A stretch of DNA of 64,000 nucleotides from Ceratotherium simum simum. Taxonomy: Eukaryota > Chordata > Mammalia > Perissodactyla > Rhinocerotidae. Below the pieces are notes generated by a model. It worked only from the letters and a program-made list of their open reading frames with translations. It was not told the DNA's origin and searched no databases. Both the position numbers and the translations under genes were made by a program. Positions 48,151 through 59,965 of the stretch are shown here, piece by piece (position 1 is the stretch's first letter; each line of letters opens with the position of its first letter). The DNA is taken from assembly GCF_000283155.1 (NCBI RefSeq), contig NW_004454177.1:21434850-21498849 (forward strand), in the 5' to 3' direction.

Positions 48151-49626
48151 ATCCTTGTTCTGCTTAAACCTGGAGGTAATTTGATTCACTAGTACTAATT
48201 AAAGCAAAATTTGGCAAGTGTATCAAAATAAAATGGTTTCATTGTATAGTAACAACCATAAAACTATTATTAGAAATTAGTTCTCTAAATAAACCATGGA
48301 ATTATTCAGAGAGCTCATGCTTTAATGACTGCTTTTCATCAGCTGTATCTAGACATGAAATGCTGCATCTCCCTTTGAAAGGCCAAAATCACCTTTCTGA
48401 TAACATGGGTAACCCATTAACCTCATTTGCTCATGCCATCATTAACCTTTTCTGTGACTGTTAACCCAGCATTAAGAGAATCCTCTATGTGACATATTTT
48501 CTTTTAGCCATGTGCAGTTTATAGTCACACAGCTTTAGTTGAGGAAGAACTGACCAAATTTGTCTTCTTAACCTAAGTGCATAATTTAGATGGACCAGTA
48601 TTTGACCTATATATCAACGTTTCTGTTTTCTCTTTTCTAGTGTGGCCGTATTTTCAATTTATCTTTTAAGGTTAACACTATTTTGTTACACCATCGTATA
48701 CAGGCTTCTAGGGTCAATTGAGTTTTATTCTGCCACTAATTTTACATTGAGAATAGTCAGTGTCTGTACAAAAGTCTAGTTATGGGGAGAGTGCTCAGAC
48801 ACCTGTCTACAGAATTTCTATTCCTTCCCTGAAATCAGTAAAGCCCAGCCAGGCAGAATATAGTAGCTCTCAACTCACTCATCAGTTAGGACAAGTATTT
48901 ATCCTGTATTGTCATCAAGTCCCAAAGTCTTGGAAATGTAGTAGACCACTCTGCGTTTCAGTGATTTTTGCATAGAACTCTAAGACTGAGTCCAGAACAA
49001 GGCTAGTTTTTTGGTGGGCATCTGTTTTACTCAGGCCTCTTAGATCCAAGTAATTTATCACCCTGGGTCTGGGGCATGTTGGGGAGAGAGAGAGGCTAAT
49101 TCTGCATTTAGAAGACCAAACGAGAAGAAATCTACCTTCTCTAATCTACGGCTTCTGTTTCTCTCCTTCCCTTGTCATTGGTTAATGACTCATATGTATG
49201 TGATCTTGCCTATTACTCCTTCTGGGGCATTGAGTCGACCTCTGCCTTTTGATCTCCAATCTCTCTCTAGAGTACAATACCTGTCAATAATTGGAATGGA
49301 GCTTTAATGCTCCATATGAATTAAATTTAATATCTTCAGATTTCCTTCACTTCTGCCCTGCTAGTGTTTATTTTTTCCTATTAGTTATCCTTTCCCCCTT
49401 CCAACAAGGTGAACTAAACATTGCACTATGAGGTGTTTAAAATTTGTTTCAGGGGCCAATGGTGAGACATACTCTATTGTATGATGGCTAAACATGACAC
49501 TATACTATAGTGAATCTCTCACAATCTGTTTTATACTACATTGGTTGCTATGCTTTATGGTGACACTACTTGCATATAATGTTGCTCAAAGAATCTATTA
49601 GGCCTAGGATTTAGCTTCTTGTTCAC

Positions 49627-50311
49627 TATGGTAGGTTAAGGATGGCCACACATATTTTGCTACTTGTTCTATTGAGAGGTGAAGTCTAATTTCCTAGGCC
49701 TTGAATATGGACTGGCCTTGGTGACTTTTTGACTAATAGAATATGGCAAGAAATGATGTCTTGGAAATTCTGTGACTAGATCATGAGAAGACTTGCAAAT
49801 TTTCCATGGCACTCTGGAACATTTGAGGGAGAAGCCAGCTGTAATTTAAAAAGTTAGACTATCCTGAGGCTGTCACCCTATAAAAAAGACCAAGCTATTT
49901 ATGTGGAAAGACTTCACGGAGAAAGAGAGAAGTCTACATATTCCCAGTTGTTTTAACCATTCTAGCCCATATTCCCCTTCTAACCATTCCTGTCAATAAG
50001 GAAACCATATTGGGCATTCTGGACCCGGCAGAAGTACAGTGAACTAGGGAATCCATCTAACAGTCAGAACTGAGGCTCAAGTCATATAACACCCACTGGG
50101 CTATCTGAGTCATCTCTAGCCACTTGGCTACCCCACCAGAAGTCTCAGCCATTGTGGAAGGGATTTAAGCCATCCTTGTGTTTCAAGACATCTTCACTGT
50201 TACCTGTCTGATTTCTTGACCCACAAAATTGTGAGCAGAGCAAAATGGTTATTGTTTTACACCACTAAGTTTTGGAGTGGGTTGTTTTACAGCAGCGAAT
50301 AACTATAAAAT
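49627..50311 (+). mobile_element. MLT1-type MaLR 5' LTR
   Basis: Opens 'tatggtaggttaaggatggc', has 'actggccttggtgacttttt' and 'aatagaatatggcaagaaat', and ends 'cactaagttttggagtgggt' with 'agcgaataactataaaa'. It is an old ERVL-MaLR LTR. Unlike the other LTRs here, it is followed by internal sequence. Confidence 0.78.
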
Positions 50312-51300
50312 AATTTGGTACCTAGAAGGGGGTTGCTGCTGTAACTAAAGCCTAAACTTGTGGCATTGCTTTGGGGTTATGGTGCAGAGGCTGGAAAGCT
50401 ATGAGGACAGTATTAATGAAAACTGGAAGGATCTCAAGGAGACTATTGATAAGGGCTTGAAGAACAGTGAGGGAATGGTTATTGGAGACTGGAGAATTAG
50501 AGACTGGAGAAAAGGTGATCTTTTATGTAGTGTTGGCAAGTTTGGTAACACTGCCACCTAAGATAATGCAAACAACACATTATCCACAGAGGACAAATTT
50601 TGAATTTGCCTAAGGAGATTTTCAGGAAGAAAACTGAAAGTACACAGAGAGATGAGTTGAAAAGAGAGAATTGCTCATTTCTCAATCAGAATATAAAGGA
50701 AATCTAAAGGACCCAGGACTTTAGATTTAAAAACAGAACTACTCCTCATCTTTAGTCTCGCCAAGTGGTAAATGACTAGCAAAGTAAGAAATGGCCTCAG
50801 CAAACATCAAATCCAGGGTGCTACCAAATAAAGTATGTCCCAGGGTAAAGATCCCAAGAGTGTGGCTATCAGACCATTTGTTTACACTGGAACATTAAGG
50901 GCATTTTCTCATAGCAACCAGACCCTCAGTCCAAGATAGGGAAGAACCCCAAAAAATTGTTAATGGAGGATGGGAAAACATCAAGGAGATTGTAATTGGA
51001 CGCTGGAGAAAAGTACCTGAGTTATGAACTGGCAGAAAAATTAGCAAAACCCTTGCCTGTGGTAATGTGGAAGATAGAAAGAGTTCCTATTGAACTTATG
51101 GATCTGATGAAGGAGTTTATAGGAAGAACGAAAGTGTTAAAAGTATTGACTACTGACTGACTTCTTTTAGCGGTCTGTGATAATGTATGAGAGGAGTGAC
51201 CTGAGCTGAAAAAGGACCTCCATTTTTAGGAAGAATTTAGAGAAAATATTTCCAACCCAGAACTTGCTGGGTTGAAAAATAGACATTTCTCATTTCATCT
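50312..51300 (+). mobile_element. MaLR internal region fragment (MLT1-int-like)
   Basis: It begins 'taatttggtacctagaaggg' directly at the LTR end, as MaLR internal regions do, and continues 'ggttatggtgcagaggctgg' and 'gatctcaaggagactattg'. MaLR internal regions do not encode the usual retroviral proteins, and only a short meaningless frame (50358-50561) is open here. No 3' LTR follows; the 3' limit is uncertain. Confidence 0.65.
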
Positions 51301-53009
51301 TCTTGAGCTATAAAAGAACTGAAAAAAAAGAAAAGGCTCTGTATCCACTGGGTAAATACCACGTAAAGGCAATTTTGAAACTATATTTTGCTCTTGTGGG
51401 TATCAACCATATTAGCACTTTATTCTTACAAATAAAGATGACATTCAGTTCACTACTATACCCAGTTTCTAGCACAATGTAGGCACCTAGAAGCCTTTTC
51501 ACATATATGAAAGAATATGGTTTGCTATAGAATAAGTGTGTTGACAGAAATTTTAAAAGAAAAAAAATGAGCAAGAATGGTGGAGAAACTTTTATATCTA
51601 ACCTTTTTGCAAAAACATAATATTCCAAATGGAATAATTAATTTTATGTAAGAATTTCTAAAGATGAATTTGCCAGTTACATACCTGGCTGTTTCAAGTT
51701 TTTCCTTAAAATTCAAATCTTTCAGGTATTCACACTTTATTTGCAATATTAGTAAATATTTTAACAAGTGCAATTTTCAACAAGCAGCTGTATTATATCA
51801 ACTATGTGCTTCACGGCCAAATACTGAGTATTCTTTTGCCAAGCCTAATTTCATAGTTACTAATGCTTAGGAACAAGTTTCTGAATGAAAAAGTACCTCA
51901 CCGCAAAAGAAGCAAATTTGGGTCACAGCATCCATTTAAGCACTGTCTTTCACAGTCATGAAGATTCTCATCAACATCAAAAATACTTAGAATTTAGGGA
52001 ATTCAAACACATCAATGTCAGAAAAGACTAACTATTCAAACTACTGCTTAGATTGTGGGCTACAACAGCAATCTTCCAATGAAGATTCAAACAGGAGAAG
52101 AATAGTTCAGTTAAAAGAAAAGGTCAAATTGAATAAATGTGTCAATCAAAAGCCAACTAAGAAAAGTTCAAGGTCACAGACTCAGTCAAATTCAACTGAC
52201 ATTTTGAAAGCGCCGTCAAGACACTTTGCCACTGAAAACTCATTTTTAATAACAAGGCTTTGCAATTTTATGAAATAGAATTCACTAATTATTGAACGTA
52301 TAAAAATCAGAGTTTACTCAAACTGGGATTGAAAATCATCAGAGGCCATTATTTACTACTTCTCCTCACTCTTCTGTAACGATATAATACACCTTCAGAT
52401 ATTTCAAGGAACATTGACAAGATTCTTCAAAGCTGCACATCTTTGAATTGACAGCAACAGCAATGATCATATATGCCCATATATTTTGTCCTAAGATTTA
52501 ATATTGGTAGGGCTTGAATATTTCATTATATGTGGAATTTGTGTGCATGTGTGTACTGGTCATATAAAATAAGGGATACTGATCTCTTACCCAGAAAAAA
52601 GGACATTGTTCCATTCTACAAAATTATTATTGCTCTTAGAGGAAATCTGTATTTAGCTTTAAAGAAACCTTTGATCATTTATCGAGATATTATGTATACT
52701 ATGTATTCTTAGCCATAAGGAAGAATTCTGATTTGAGATTATTTTTCCAGTTGGAAAAATAATCCATCTGCATTAAGAATTTTACAGTTCTAAGGACATC
52801 ATGAGACTTTGAAATATCTTCCATGAATCAAGCAGGTATACAATATTTAACAGAGAAAAATGTGACTTTGGAGCTACCAATGATTCCTTCAAAAAAATGG
52901 TTAGTGTTCACTAAAAATTTTAAAAATGACTTTACTGTTATTGGATGTCATATCTGGAGAGTTTCTTGGGTTTTAGTCTTTGAATATTACCTTAGTAAAA
53001 TCTTGGAAC

Positions 53010-53200
53010 CTTAGAATTAGATAGGAACATTAGGAGTCATTTACTCTAACCTCTTCACTTTGAAGATGAGAACTCAGAGAGGTGACATGACTCATCCAAG
53101 GTCATACAGCTAAATAGGGACAAAGTTGAGCCACACCAAAAACTCTTGACACCCTCTTCCCGCCCAATCTAGTAATCTTTTACTATACAATGATGTCACC
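53010..53200 (-). repeat. MIR-related SINE
   Basis: 'gatgagaactcagagaggtg', 'ccaaggtcatacagctaaat' and 'ttttactatacaatgatgtc' follow the antisense MIR-type order. Confidence 0.65.
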
Positions 53201-53224
53201 CAGTAGTGTACGTTGATATTATAT

Positions 53225-53920
53225 CATTTCTGTGAAAAAGTCTGGTAGCATCTATTTAAATTAGAAATAATTTTATTCTTTTACCATGCGATCCATTCTT
53301 GGGAATCTATCCTACGGAAAGAAAATTGTTAATATAAATGGCTTCAAATGTTTAGAGATGTTTTCTGTAGCATTGTTCATAAATCTTTCAAAACAAGAAA
53401 CAAAGTTAATATTTATTAATAGGAAAATGGCTAAATTAATTAAGGTATAGTCATACCATGGACTATTATGTACCTATTGAAAAGAATCAGGTGACATGGA
53501 AGAATTTTCAAGATTATTGAATGAGAGTAATGAGATGCAGAAAATGTATGCAAAATATGTTTTAATTTTTTTAAATAATGACAAAAATATCCTTGTATAT
53601 ATATAAATCTGCCTAGGATTACAGTAGGACAGAGGAAAATATAGGACATATATTAGGATATTAACAAGCTTAAGTAGGTGTGGTAAGTGTCATTATGGGA
53701 AGACAAAAGTAGGGGAAAAGTATCCTAATAAAAGCAGGATGCATGATATGCTCTGACTTGTGTAACATGTGTGCCTGTGTGTGCTTGAAGAGATGCATGA
53801 AAACATGATTACAAAAGTTAAAGGTGATTATCTTAAGGTAATGTGATTCTAAGGGATTTTTACTCTCATCTTGTATTATTTATATAAGTAGAAACAAATC
53901 TAATTTAATTTGGTGAAAAA
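53225..53920 (+). repeat. L1/HAL1-like LINE 3' fragment
   Basis: Diverged LINE ORF2 end and 3' UTR: 'tgcgatccattcttgggaat', 'agcattgttcataaatct', 'ggctaaattaattaaggtat' and 'accatggactattatgtacc' match the familiar L1 order (ends of ORF2). The 3' limit is approximate. Confidence 0.65.
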
Positions 53921-55675
53921 ATGAAAAGCTGACTTAGATTTAGACCTGAAAGATATGGTTACTATGGAGAAGCACCAAGCTAAGTGTTTATCATCAACTG
54001 CAGATATTATGAACTAATCAGTTTGTGTGGCTAAAATGATCCATGCTTGATAAACAGCTCTTCCTACACTGTGTCCAACTGAAGATTCTCTTTCTATTTA
54101 TACCTACAGATGGTCATTTAGAACTGAGTCTCTTTATGATTCTGCCTCTCTGACTTATGTGGTCTTCTTGGGGCATCTGTTAAAGAGTCTTCATATTTCC
54201 TTTTGCTGACTATCAGAGTGGTCTAGCACTATGATTGCATGTTAGCAATCTGTAGCTGCATTCTGTTAGTCTTCACATGATATGTGGTTCTTCATATATT
54301 CTTTTAAAGTCTTTCGGCAAATGTCATATTTTAGTTAATCTTGGGGAAGCTGCTACAACTTTCTCTTGCTATTATCTGTTCTCCATGCCTGCTTAATCCA
54401 GCACAATTGTGTAAACGCTAGCAACTGTATTCCAGATCTCAAAAGCATGTTACCTTGCTTTTAACATTAAGAACTACTAGTGAGTAACATTGATGACAAT
54501 AAATGTAAAGCTTATGATGGTAGATCTGAGACCTCAATCGCTGGTCAAGAACTTCTAGACACATGGAAGATGACATTTTATAACCGCTTTCTAGATCTTC
54601 AGATTTTACTAGAGCTCGATGTCACTGGGATGTTCCAAGCTGATAGACTTAGTCTTTATTTTTGGCTTAGTCAAGCGCATTGTACTATGTGTCAACTACC
54701 TAGAAATATTCAGCTATAGTTCTTTAAACTTATCTTGGTTGCACATGGGATTTCTATGCAGACCCATATACAATCTATATTTGAATTATCTTTTGGTATA
54801 TTAAACCATACAGTTGAGTTCATTTGTCAAGTCCTTTCGATTTCATTTGAGATTATAATGATGACTAGATAGGAAATTCTTAGAGGGTTTTCTGAAGGAC
54901 TTTGATGGGATTCATGGTATTCTTTAGCATTACTAGCTAAAAATCAACCTCATGGAAAATTAATTTTATGCCATTATGTTCACAGGTAGAACTTTCACCT
55001 TTGAGTCCAAGGACTTCAACAAAACTGTCTAATGTGAACTATACTCATTATAAACTTTGTCAAAGTTTTGCACGTCTTAATCAATATACCTTAGTCATCT
55101 TTGTTGTTATCTTCAAATGTCTTTTGGAAACTCCTAAAATCTTTTGAATTCTCAAGGCTAACATTTACTTAAGGAACACATTCACATCCTACAATCTGTA
55201 TTCCTTTATTGTACCTTAAAGCCACAGTTATAAGCACAGTAATCTATATAAATAAGCTTCATAGGGAACAGAATTATTGCATGTAGAAGTTGAAAAGGAT
55301 ATGAATTTGGACTAGTTAATTTTTTCATCTCTACTATTTTCCTTAGATTATTTTACCATTATCACGGCTTTATATAATAAACTCAATTTAATTCTAGATT
55401 GTGAACAGTTTCATAAATATTCTATTCTCTCCAACAGTTTAAGCCACAGCAAAATCAACGATAACACAAATAATAATACCACCATTCATTAATGAGAAAC
55501 AACTAGAACATGCTGGCTAAGAGAACCTACAAATCCACTTTGGGTATGAAATATTCAGCATATTTCAAGTTTGTTTTAGATATATCTATAATCTCTTTTC
55601 AGCAGGTCATTAATAAATATATCTCCTTCTGTTTCTATCAAAATATAACTAAAGCACAGAAATCATTAGAACCAA

Positions 55676-55712
55676 TTTTTGGAAGAGACATTTAATTTTT
55701 TGGAAGAGACAT
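55676..55712. repeat. Short tandem duplication
   Basis: The unit ttttttggaagagacattta-like (about 18-20 bp) occurs twice in succession. It looks like a small replication-slippage duplication. Confidence 0.75.
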
Positions 55713-56232
55713 TTATCATGAATTATTTTAGGATAGATGAGGTAGCAAATATTATAATTGTCTTCAGAATATGCTATTTATCTGAAATACCAATTCATTC
55801 ATTCATTTTTTTAATTAAAAAAATTAATATTTCTCTGTTAATTTCTTTCTTCTAACTGCTGCTAATTTTCTATTAACAAGTAAAGTGATTAAAATTTCCT
55901 AATATTTTAAAAAAGAGAACCCAAACCATATAAAATGGAAAAATGACTCTGTGTAACCAGACCAAGTGCTTTGATTGGCTTAATTTAATTCAACAAAAAA
56001 GTCTCAATTCAGATAGCTACTGATTAATTTAGTTAGAGCAGTTGACCTAGTTTGTGTTGCTAGGGACAGCACATATTGAGTTTTAGGGTTGTGCAAATGA
56101 TTATTTTTCCAAATGCTCATTCTTTCCCCTACGTAACACCACATGTCTAATCTAGCTTTTAGTTTAGTCTTAAAAATGATACCATAACTGAAGTTAAGGG
56201 TCATTTGGCACTGATAATTAAGTGTTTAGACT

Positions 56233-56676
56233 GTGTGGTAGATTGCGGCAGTAATGGCCCAAAAGTTCTTCATGCCTTCCTTGATCCATACCCTTGTGTT
56301 ACCTCCTACCACACTCACTGTGCCTCTCTATGTGACTTGCACTGGTCAATGACACATTAACAAACATGAAACATACATATGCTTGCAATGTGCCTGTGCA
56401 TTGGAGATCACTATGTTGGAACTTCTGTGACAACCACGTGGCATAGCGTGGGCTAGCCTACTGTAGGGTGAGAGACCACTTAGAACAGAGACATACCATC
56501 CTATCTGCAGCCTCCCCAAACAACTCCTAGTTGACCTAATAGCTGACTGCAGATGCATTAATAAGCCCAGTTCAGACCAGCAGAAAAGCCAACCAAGTTC
56601 AGCTTAAATTACTGACCTATAGAATTGGATCATAAATTTTGTGGAGTTTATTTTGCAGCAAAAGCTAACTGAAACA
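56233..56676 (+). mobile_element. MLT1-type MaLR LTR, first of a tandem pair
   Basis: Starts 'tgtgtggtagattgcggcag', includes 'gcgtgggctagcctactgta', 'tagctgactgcagatgcatt' and ends 'agctaactgaaaca'. It aligns along its length with the LTR at 56770-57236. Confidence 0.78.
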
Positions 56677-56769
56677 GAAATGAGAACCACAATTGAATGG
56701 GACGTTTGTGAATCCTGGGATGAAGGATGCAAGTTAGAGAAATATAAAAACTTGTGGCCAGAGAACAGA
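56677..56769 (+). other. 93-bp spacer between tandem MLT1 LTRs
   Basis: This short sequence could be all that is left of a MaLR internal region, or unrelated genomic sequence between two independent insertions. It has no open frame of note and no recognisable motif. Confidence 0.5.
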
Positions 56770-57236
56770 TGGTGGTAGATTGTAAAAAGGGCCACAATAC
56801 TTTGCAGTTCCTCCCAGCAGGACTTTCTCCACTCTTTGAATCTGGTATGGCCTTATGTTTTAACCAATAGAATGTGACAGAAGTGACATTGAGCAAGTTC
56901 TGAGCCTAGGCTGAAGGGATCATGAGGCTTCTGATCTTAGAACCCTGAGACCTCCACGTGAACAAGTCTGAGCTAGCCCGATGGATGATGAGAAACACGT
57001 GGCCCATTTGTTTCTGTAGCCCCAGCCAATAACCAGCTGATCCCCAACATTGGTGCCTCAAAGTTGGCTGGCAGCTGACTACAGATGCATGAGTGAGCCT
57101 TGCTGAGACCAGCAGATGGACTCCAGCTGAGTCCAACTCAAATTGCCAACCCATAGAATCATGAACTAAATAAATGGTGGTTAGAAGCCACTAAGTTTTT
57201 GGGTGGTTTGTTTTGCCCCCAAAACTCACTGATACA
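56770..57236 (+). mobile_element. MLT1-type MaLR LTR, second of a tandem pair
   Basis: Contains 'accctgagacctccacgtga', 'gatggatgatgagaaacac', 'gctgactacagatgcatgag' and 'gccactaagtttttgggtgg', and ends 'cactgataca'. These are the best-conserved MLT1 landmarks in the window. Confidence 0.82.
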
Positions 57237-57351
57237 GACTATATTTGTTGAATGGTCACCTCTATATGCATGTTTAGGATAACTACTCCTTAATTCCTCT
57301 CTATAGTTATTCATAGGAAATAAAAGGAGAAATGCAAAAGGTATTCATCGA

Positions 57352-57547
57352 GGGCCAGCCCCAGTGGCCTAGTGGTTAAGTGTGGTGTGCTCTGCCTTGG
57401 TGGCTCGGGTTTGGTTCCCAGCTGTGGACCTATACCACTCATCTAGCAGTGGCCACGCTGTGATGGCAGGTCGCATACGAAATAGAGGAAGATTGGCAAC
57501 AGATGTTATCTCAGGGCAAATCTTCCTCAGAAAAAAAAAAAAAAAAA
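57352..57547 (+). mobile_element. ERE-type SINE, diverged subfamily
   Basis: A 196-bp element with head 'gggccagccccagtggccta', body 'ggacctataccactcatcta' and an A-rich tail. The flanking repeats aaaaggtattcatcga (57336-57351) and aaaaggtattcattga (57548-57563) differ at one base in 16. It is the same subfamily as 24001-24262 and lies 115 bp after an MLT1 LTR. Confidence 0.96.
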
Positions 57548-57655
57548 AAAAGGTATTCATTGATATTTAAACTGTGAAATTTTCTCCTCTCTAAAGATAT
57601 TTATATCTCCACATCTAAAATATATGTTAAAAAACAGACCAATAGATTATTCTAG

Positions 57656-58177
57656 TCAGAATTTTGGTATGAGACTAAATTTAGTTGGAAACAGCAACGT
57701 GGGCAAAACCCAAAAAAAGTTAGCTAAGAAAAAATGATCCTTAATTTCTTCTGCCTGATTATTCTTAGAGGCAAATAGAAACATTCTTATTGAAATGCCT
57801 GCATCTCTAACATTGGCTAAAGTTATTTTAAATACTAGAGACATTGCAGTAGCCTGTTCAGAAGCCTTACTGATGTCATGGGCACAGTGAGCAAAGCATG
57901 TCACAGGTCCCTTACTTCAGGGAAAGCCCAAGGTGTTTCAGTATTCTCTACCACTTAAGAGCTGGATAATGGCAATTAGAGTGCCAGTTTCAGAAATGTT
58001 TTTAGGAAATATTGTCACTATATTTAATAAGTACTTTAAAACAAGTTCTGTCAATAACCTATATTTATTTGTGGGGCTATCAGCAGTTAAAAAGGATAAA
58101 ATATGGTGTTTTATAGTTTCCATCAGGCTTCTTGTTATGAAATCCTTGAACTGTTTAGTAGAATGTTGTATCTTCAC
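57656..58177 (-). pseudogene. Coding-like frame of unknown origin with two stops
   Basis: Two open stretches, 58177-57938 and 57904-57656, are in the same minus-strand reading frame, separated by 33 bases. About 174 codons therefore carry only two internal stops in AT-rich DNA. The translation includes TLIAIIQLLSGREY and ISKASEQATAMSLVFKI. I recognise no family, start codon context, splice sites or poly-A signal. It may be a relic of a processed gene or transposon, or chance. Nothing suggests it is expressed or part of CNTN5. Confidence 0.3.
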
Positions 58178-58529
58178 GATGAATGCATTCTAAATTATTC
58201 TAGCGAATTTTGCTTCAAAATAGTTAATTCTTTTGGTTTAACAGATGTGTAAGGTGTATAATGAGAAACAGCTTGATTTTACGGTAATTTAAAAATTATC
58301 AGTTAGATTATTACCTTACTTTATAGTAGTTGATTAAATAACCTTTAGTAATGAACTTAACTGAATTCAGTTGAACATTAATTCTGAGAACAAGTCTTTC
58401 TGCCAATGACATACTTGGTTAATAATTCAAATTTCTCCTCTAGAGTTCATTTCTTTCAACAGTATAATATCTCAATACTATAACAGTTACCACATTAAAG
58501 AGTTGTTTAAAAATCTTCCTAGAGTAAGA

Positions 58530-58640
58530 GTTCTAGAAGGGAAAGATCACACTTTATTCAACCGTATATTCCCTGCCCTGATACAGTGCTATACACATTA
58601 CAGGTAACCATTAAGTTTTTGTAAAGTGAATAAATGTATT
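58530..58640 (+). repeat. L2 3' end fragment
   Basis: 'gttctagaagggaaagatca', 'ttccctgccctgatacagtg' and 'aaagtgaataaatgta' follow the L2 terminal pattern. A further MIR/L2-like piece lies at 58780-58880. Confidence 0.6.
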
Positions 58641-59281
58641 AAAAATTTTCCTGATATTGGTTTTTATTTTTTATTTTTTGGTGTGATAGTTCAGCAGATG
58701 AGCTAGGAAGTGAGAAACTGACTACATATAAGAGTATAAAGTTCTATTTGTTTATATAATAATTAATTTAACAAAAACTTTATTTAGCAAATAATCTGCC
58801 AGGCATGATGTTACATGCTGGCAAAGGTTAGCAAGATAGGTATGATTCCTGTCCTCAAATATATATAACGTAGTAAAGGAATAAATGTGGAAGGAAGGAA
58901 GCAGAAATTCTGATTTTAGCTCCTGTTTTCCTTAACTGCATTGCATTCTTAGAACTGCTTCTAGAATAACAAGCAGCTTTCTGAAAAAATCACATAGGGC
59001 TTCTCAGGGAATTATCTCAATGACCCTGAATATCAAATCTTAACATTGTAATAATTTCTTTTTTATACATCCCATATAAAGCTTCAAGCAACATATAAAT
59101 TTATGTAAAACACATATGCTAAGCAACATACAATTTATCCCTGGATTTAATTTGGAAAAATCTGGCAGCTTTACTTTTGCTAGGAATATGTAACTTGCTA
59201 TAATTGGAACCAAGAATAATCATGGCCATTTACTTAATGTTCATAGGTCGTATGAGAAGCTTTCTTTAAAATAGAATTACT

Positions 59282-59487
59282 GGGCCGGCCCCGTGGCTTA
59301 GCGGTTAAGTGCGCGCGCTCTGCTGCTGGCGGCCTGGGTTCAGATCCCAGGCGCGCACCGATGCACCGCTTCTCCGGCCACGCTGAGGCCGCGTCCCACA
59401 TACAGCAACTAGAAGGATGTGCAGCTATGACATACAACTATCTACTGGGGCTTTGGGGGGAAAATAAATAAATAAATAAAATTTAAA
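59282..59487 (+). mobile_element. ERE-type SINE, near-consensus young copy
   Basis: A 206-bp element with head 'gggccggccccgtggcttag'. The A box tggcttagcgg (59294-59304) fits TRGYnnAnnnG exactly, and the B box ggttcagatcc (59337-59347) is close to consensus. Flanks aaaatagaattact (59268-59281) and aaaacagaattact (59488-59501) form a 14-bp duplication with one mismatch. The CpG-rich head (gcgcgcgc) is little decayed, so this looks the youngest of the six. It ends soon after 'ggggctttgggg' with an (AAAT)n tail and lacks the longer 3' part of the copies at 9901, 18416 and 43095. Confidence 0.97.
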
Positions 59488-59544
59488 AAAACAGAATTAC
59501 TATAGTAATAGATGAGGGTTGCTTTAACTGTATGATCACCATTT

Positions 59545-59965
59545 GTTACTGGGATTTGGTAGACAAAACCTCAGTGTCTTTCTTATTTTCCTCATGCTCA
59601 GTCTCTACCTGGAATGTCTTTTCTCCTTCTGCTTCCTTTCCCTGCTTTGCCTGCAGTACTTCTTATTCTTCCTTAAGAATAGGCTCAGGTATTATTTGGT
59701 TTAGGAAGTCTGTTCTGCTTCCACGGGTTGGAGGGTGTGTAACGTGGACTGAGTTCCCCGAGCATATGTCTTCCACTGCTCTTGCCACATATCGGTTTAC
59801 ATGTCTGTTCTTCTGTAAGACTCTCAGCTCCTCAAAGGTGGTGTTCTATCTCAGTTATATTGATACGCCTGCTGTAGAATGTTTGTTATTGATTACTACA
59901 GAATCCTCAGTTCCCTGACAGGTGCCTAGTGTATAGGTGCTCAATAAGTCTTTGTGGGACTGAGA
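59545..59965 (+). repeat. L2 3' end fragment
   Basis: Order of L2 3' UTR landmarks: 'ctctacctggaatgtctttt', 'aagaataggctcaggtatta', 'ttaggaagtctgttctgctt', 'gacaggtgcctagtgtatag' and 'gtgctcaataagtctttgtg'. The 128-codon plus-strand frame over it is not a gene. Confidence 0.8.

Noticed and set aside
52015..52278. 87-codon lysine/serine-rich plus frame
   Set aside because: No recognised family, no splice-compatible ends, and on the strand opposite to the host gene. Chance is the simplest reading.
59282..59360. tRNA gene suggested by A and B box motifs
   Set aside because: The boxes belong to the tRNA-derived head of an ERE SINE with target duplications. No complete cloverleaf or terminator is present.
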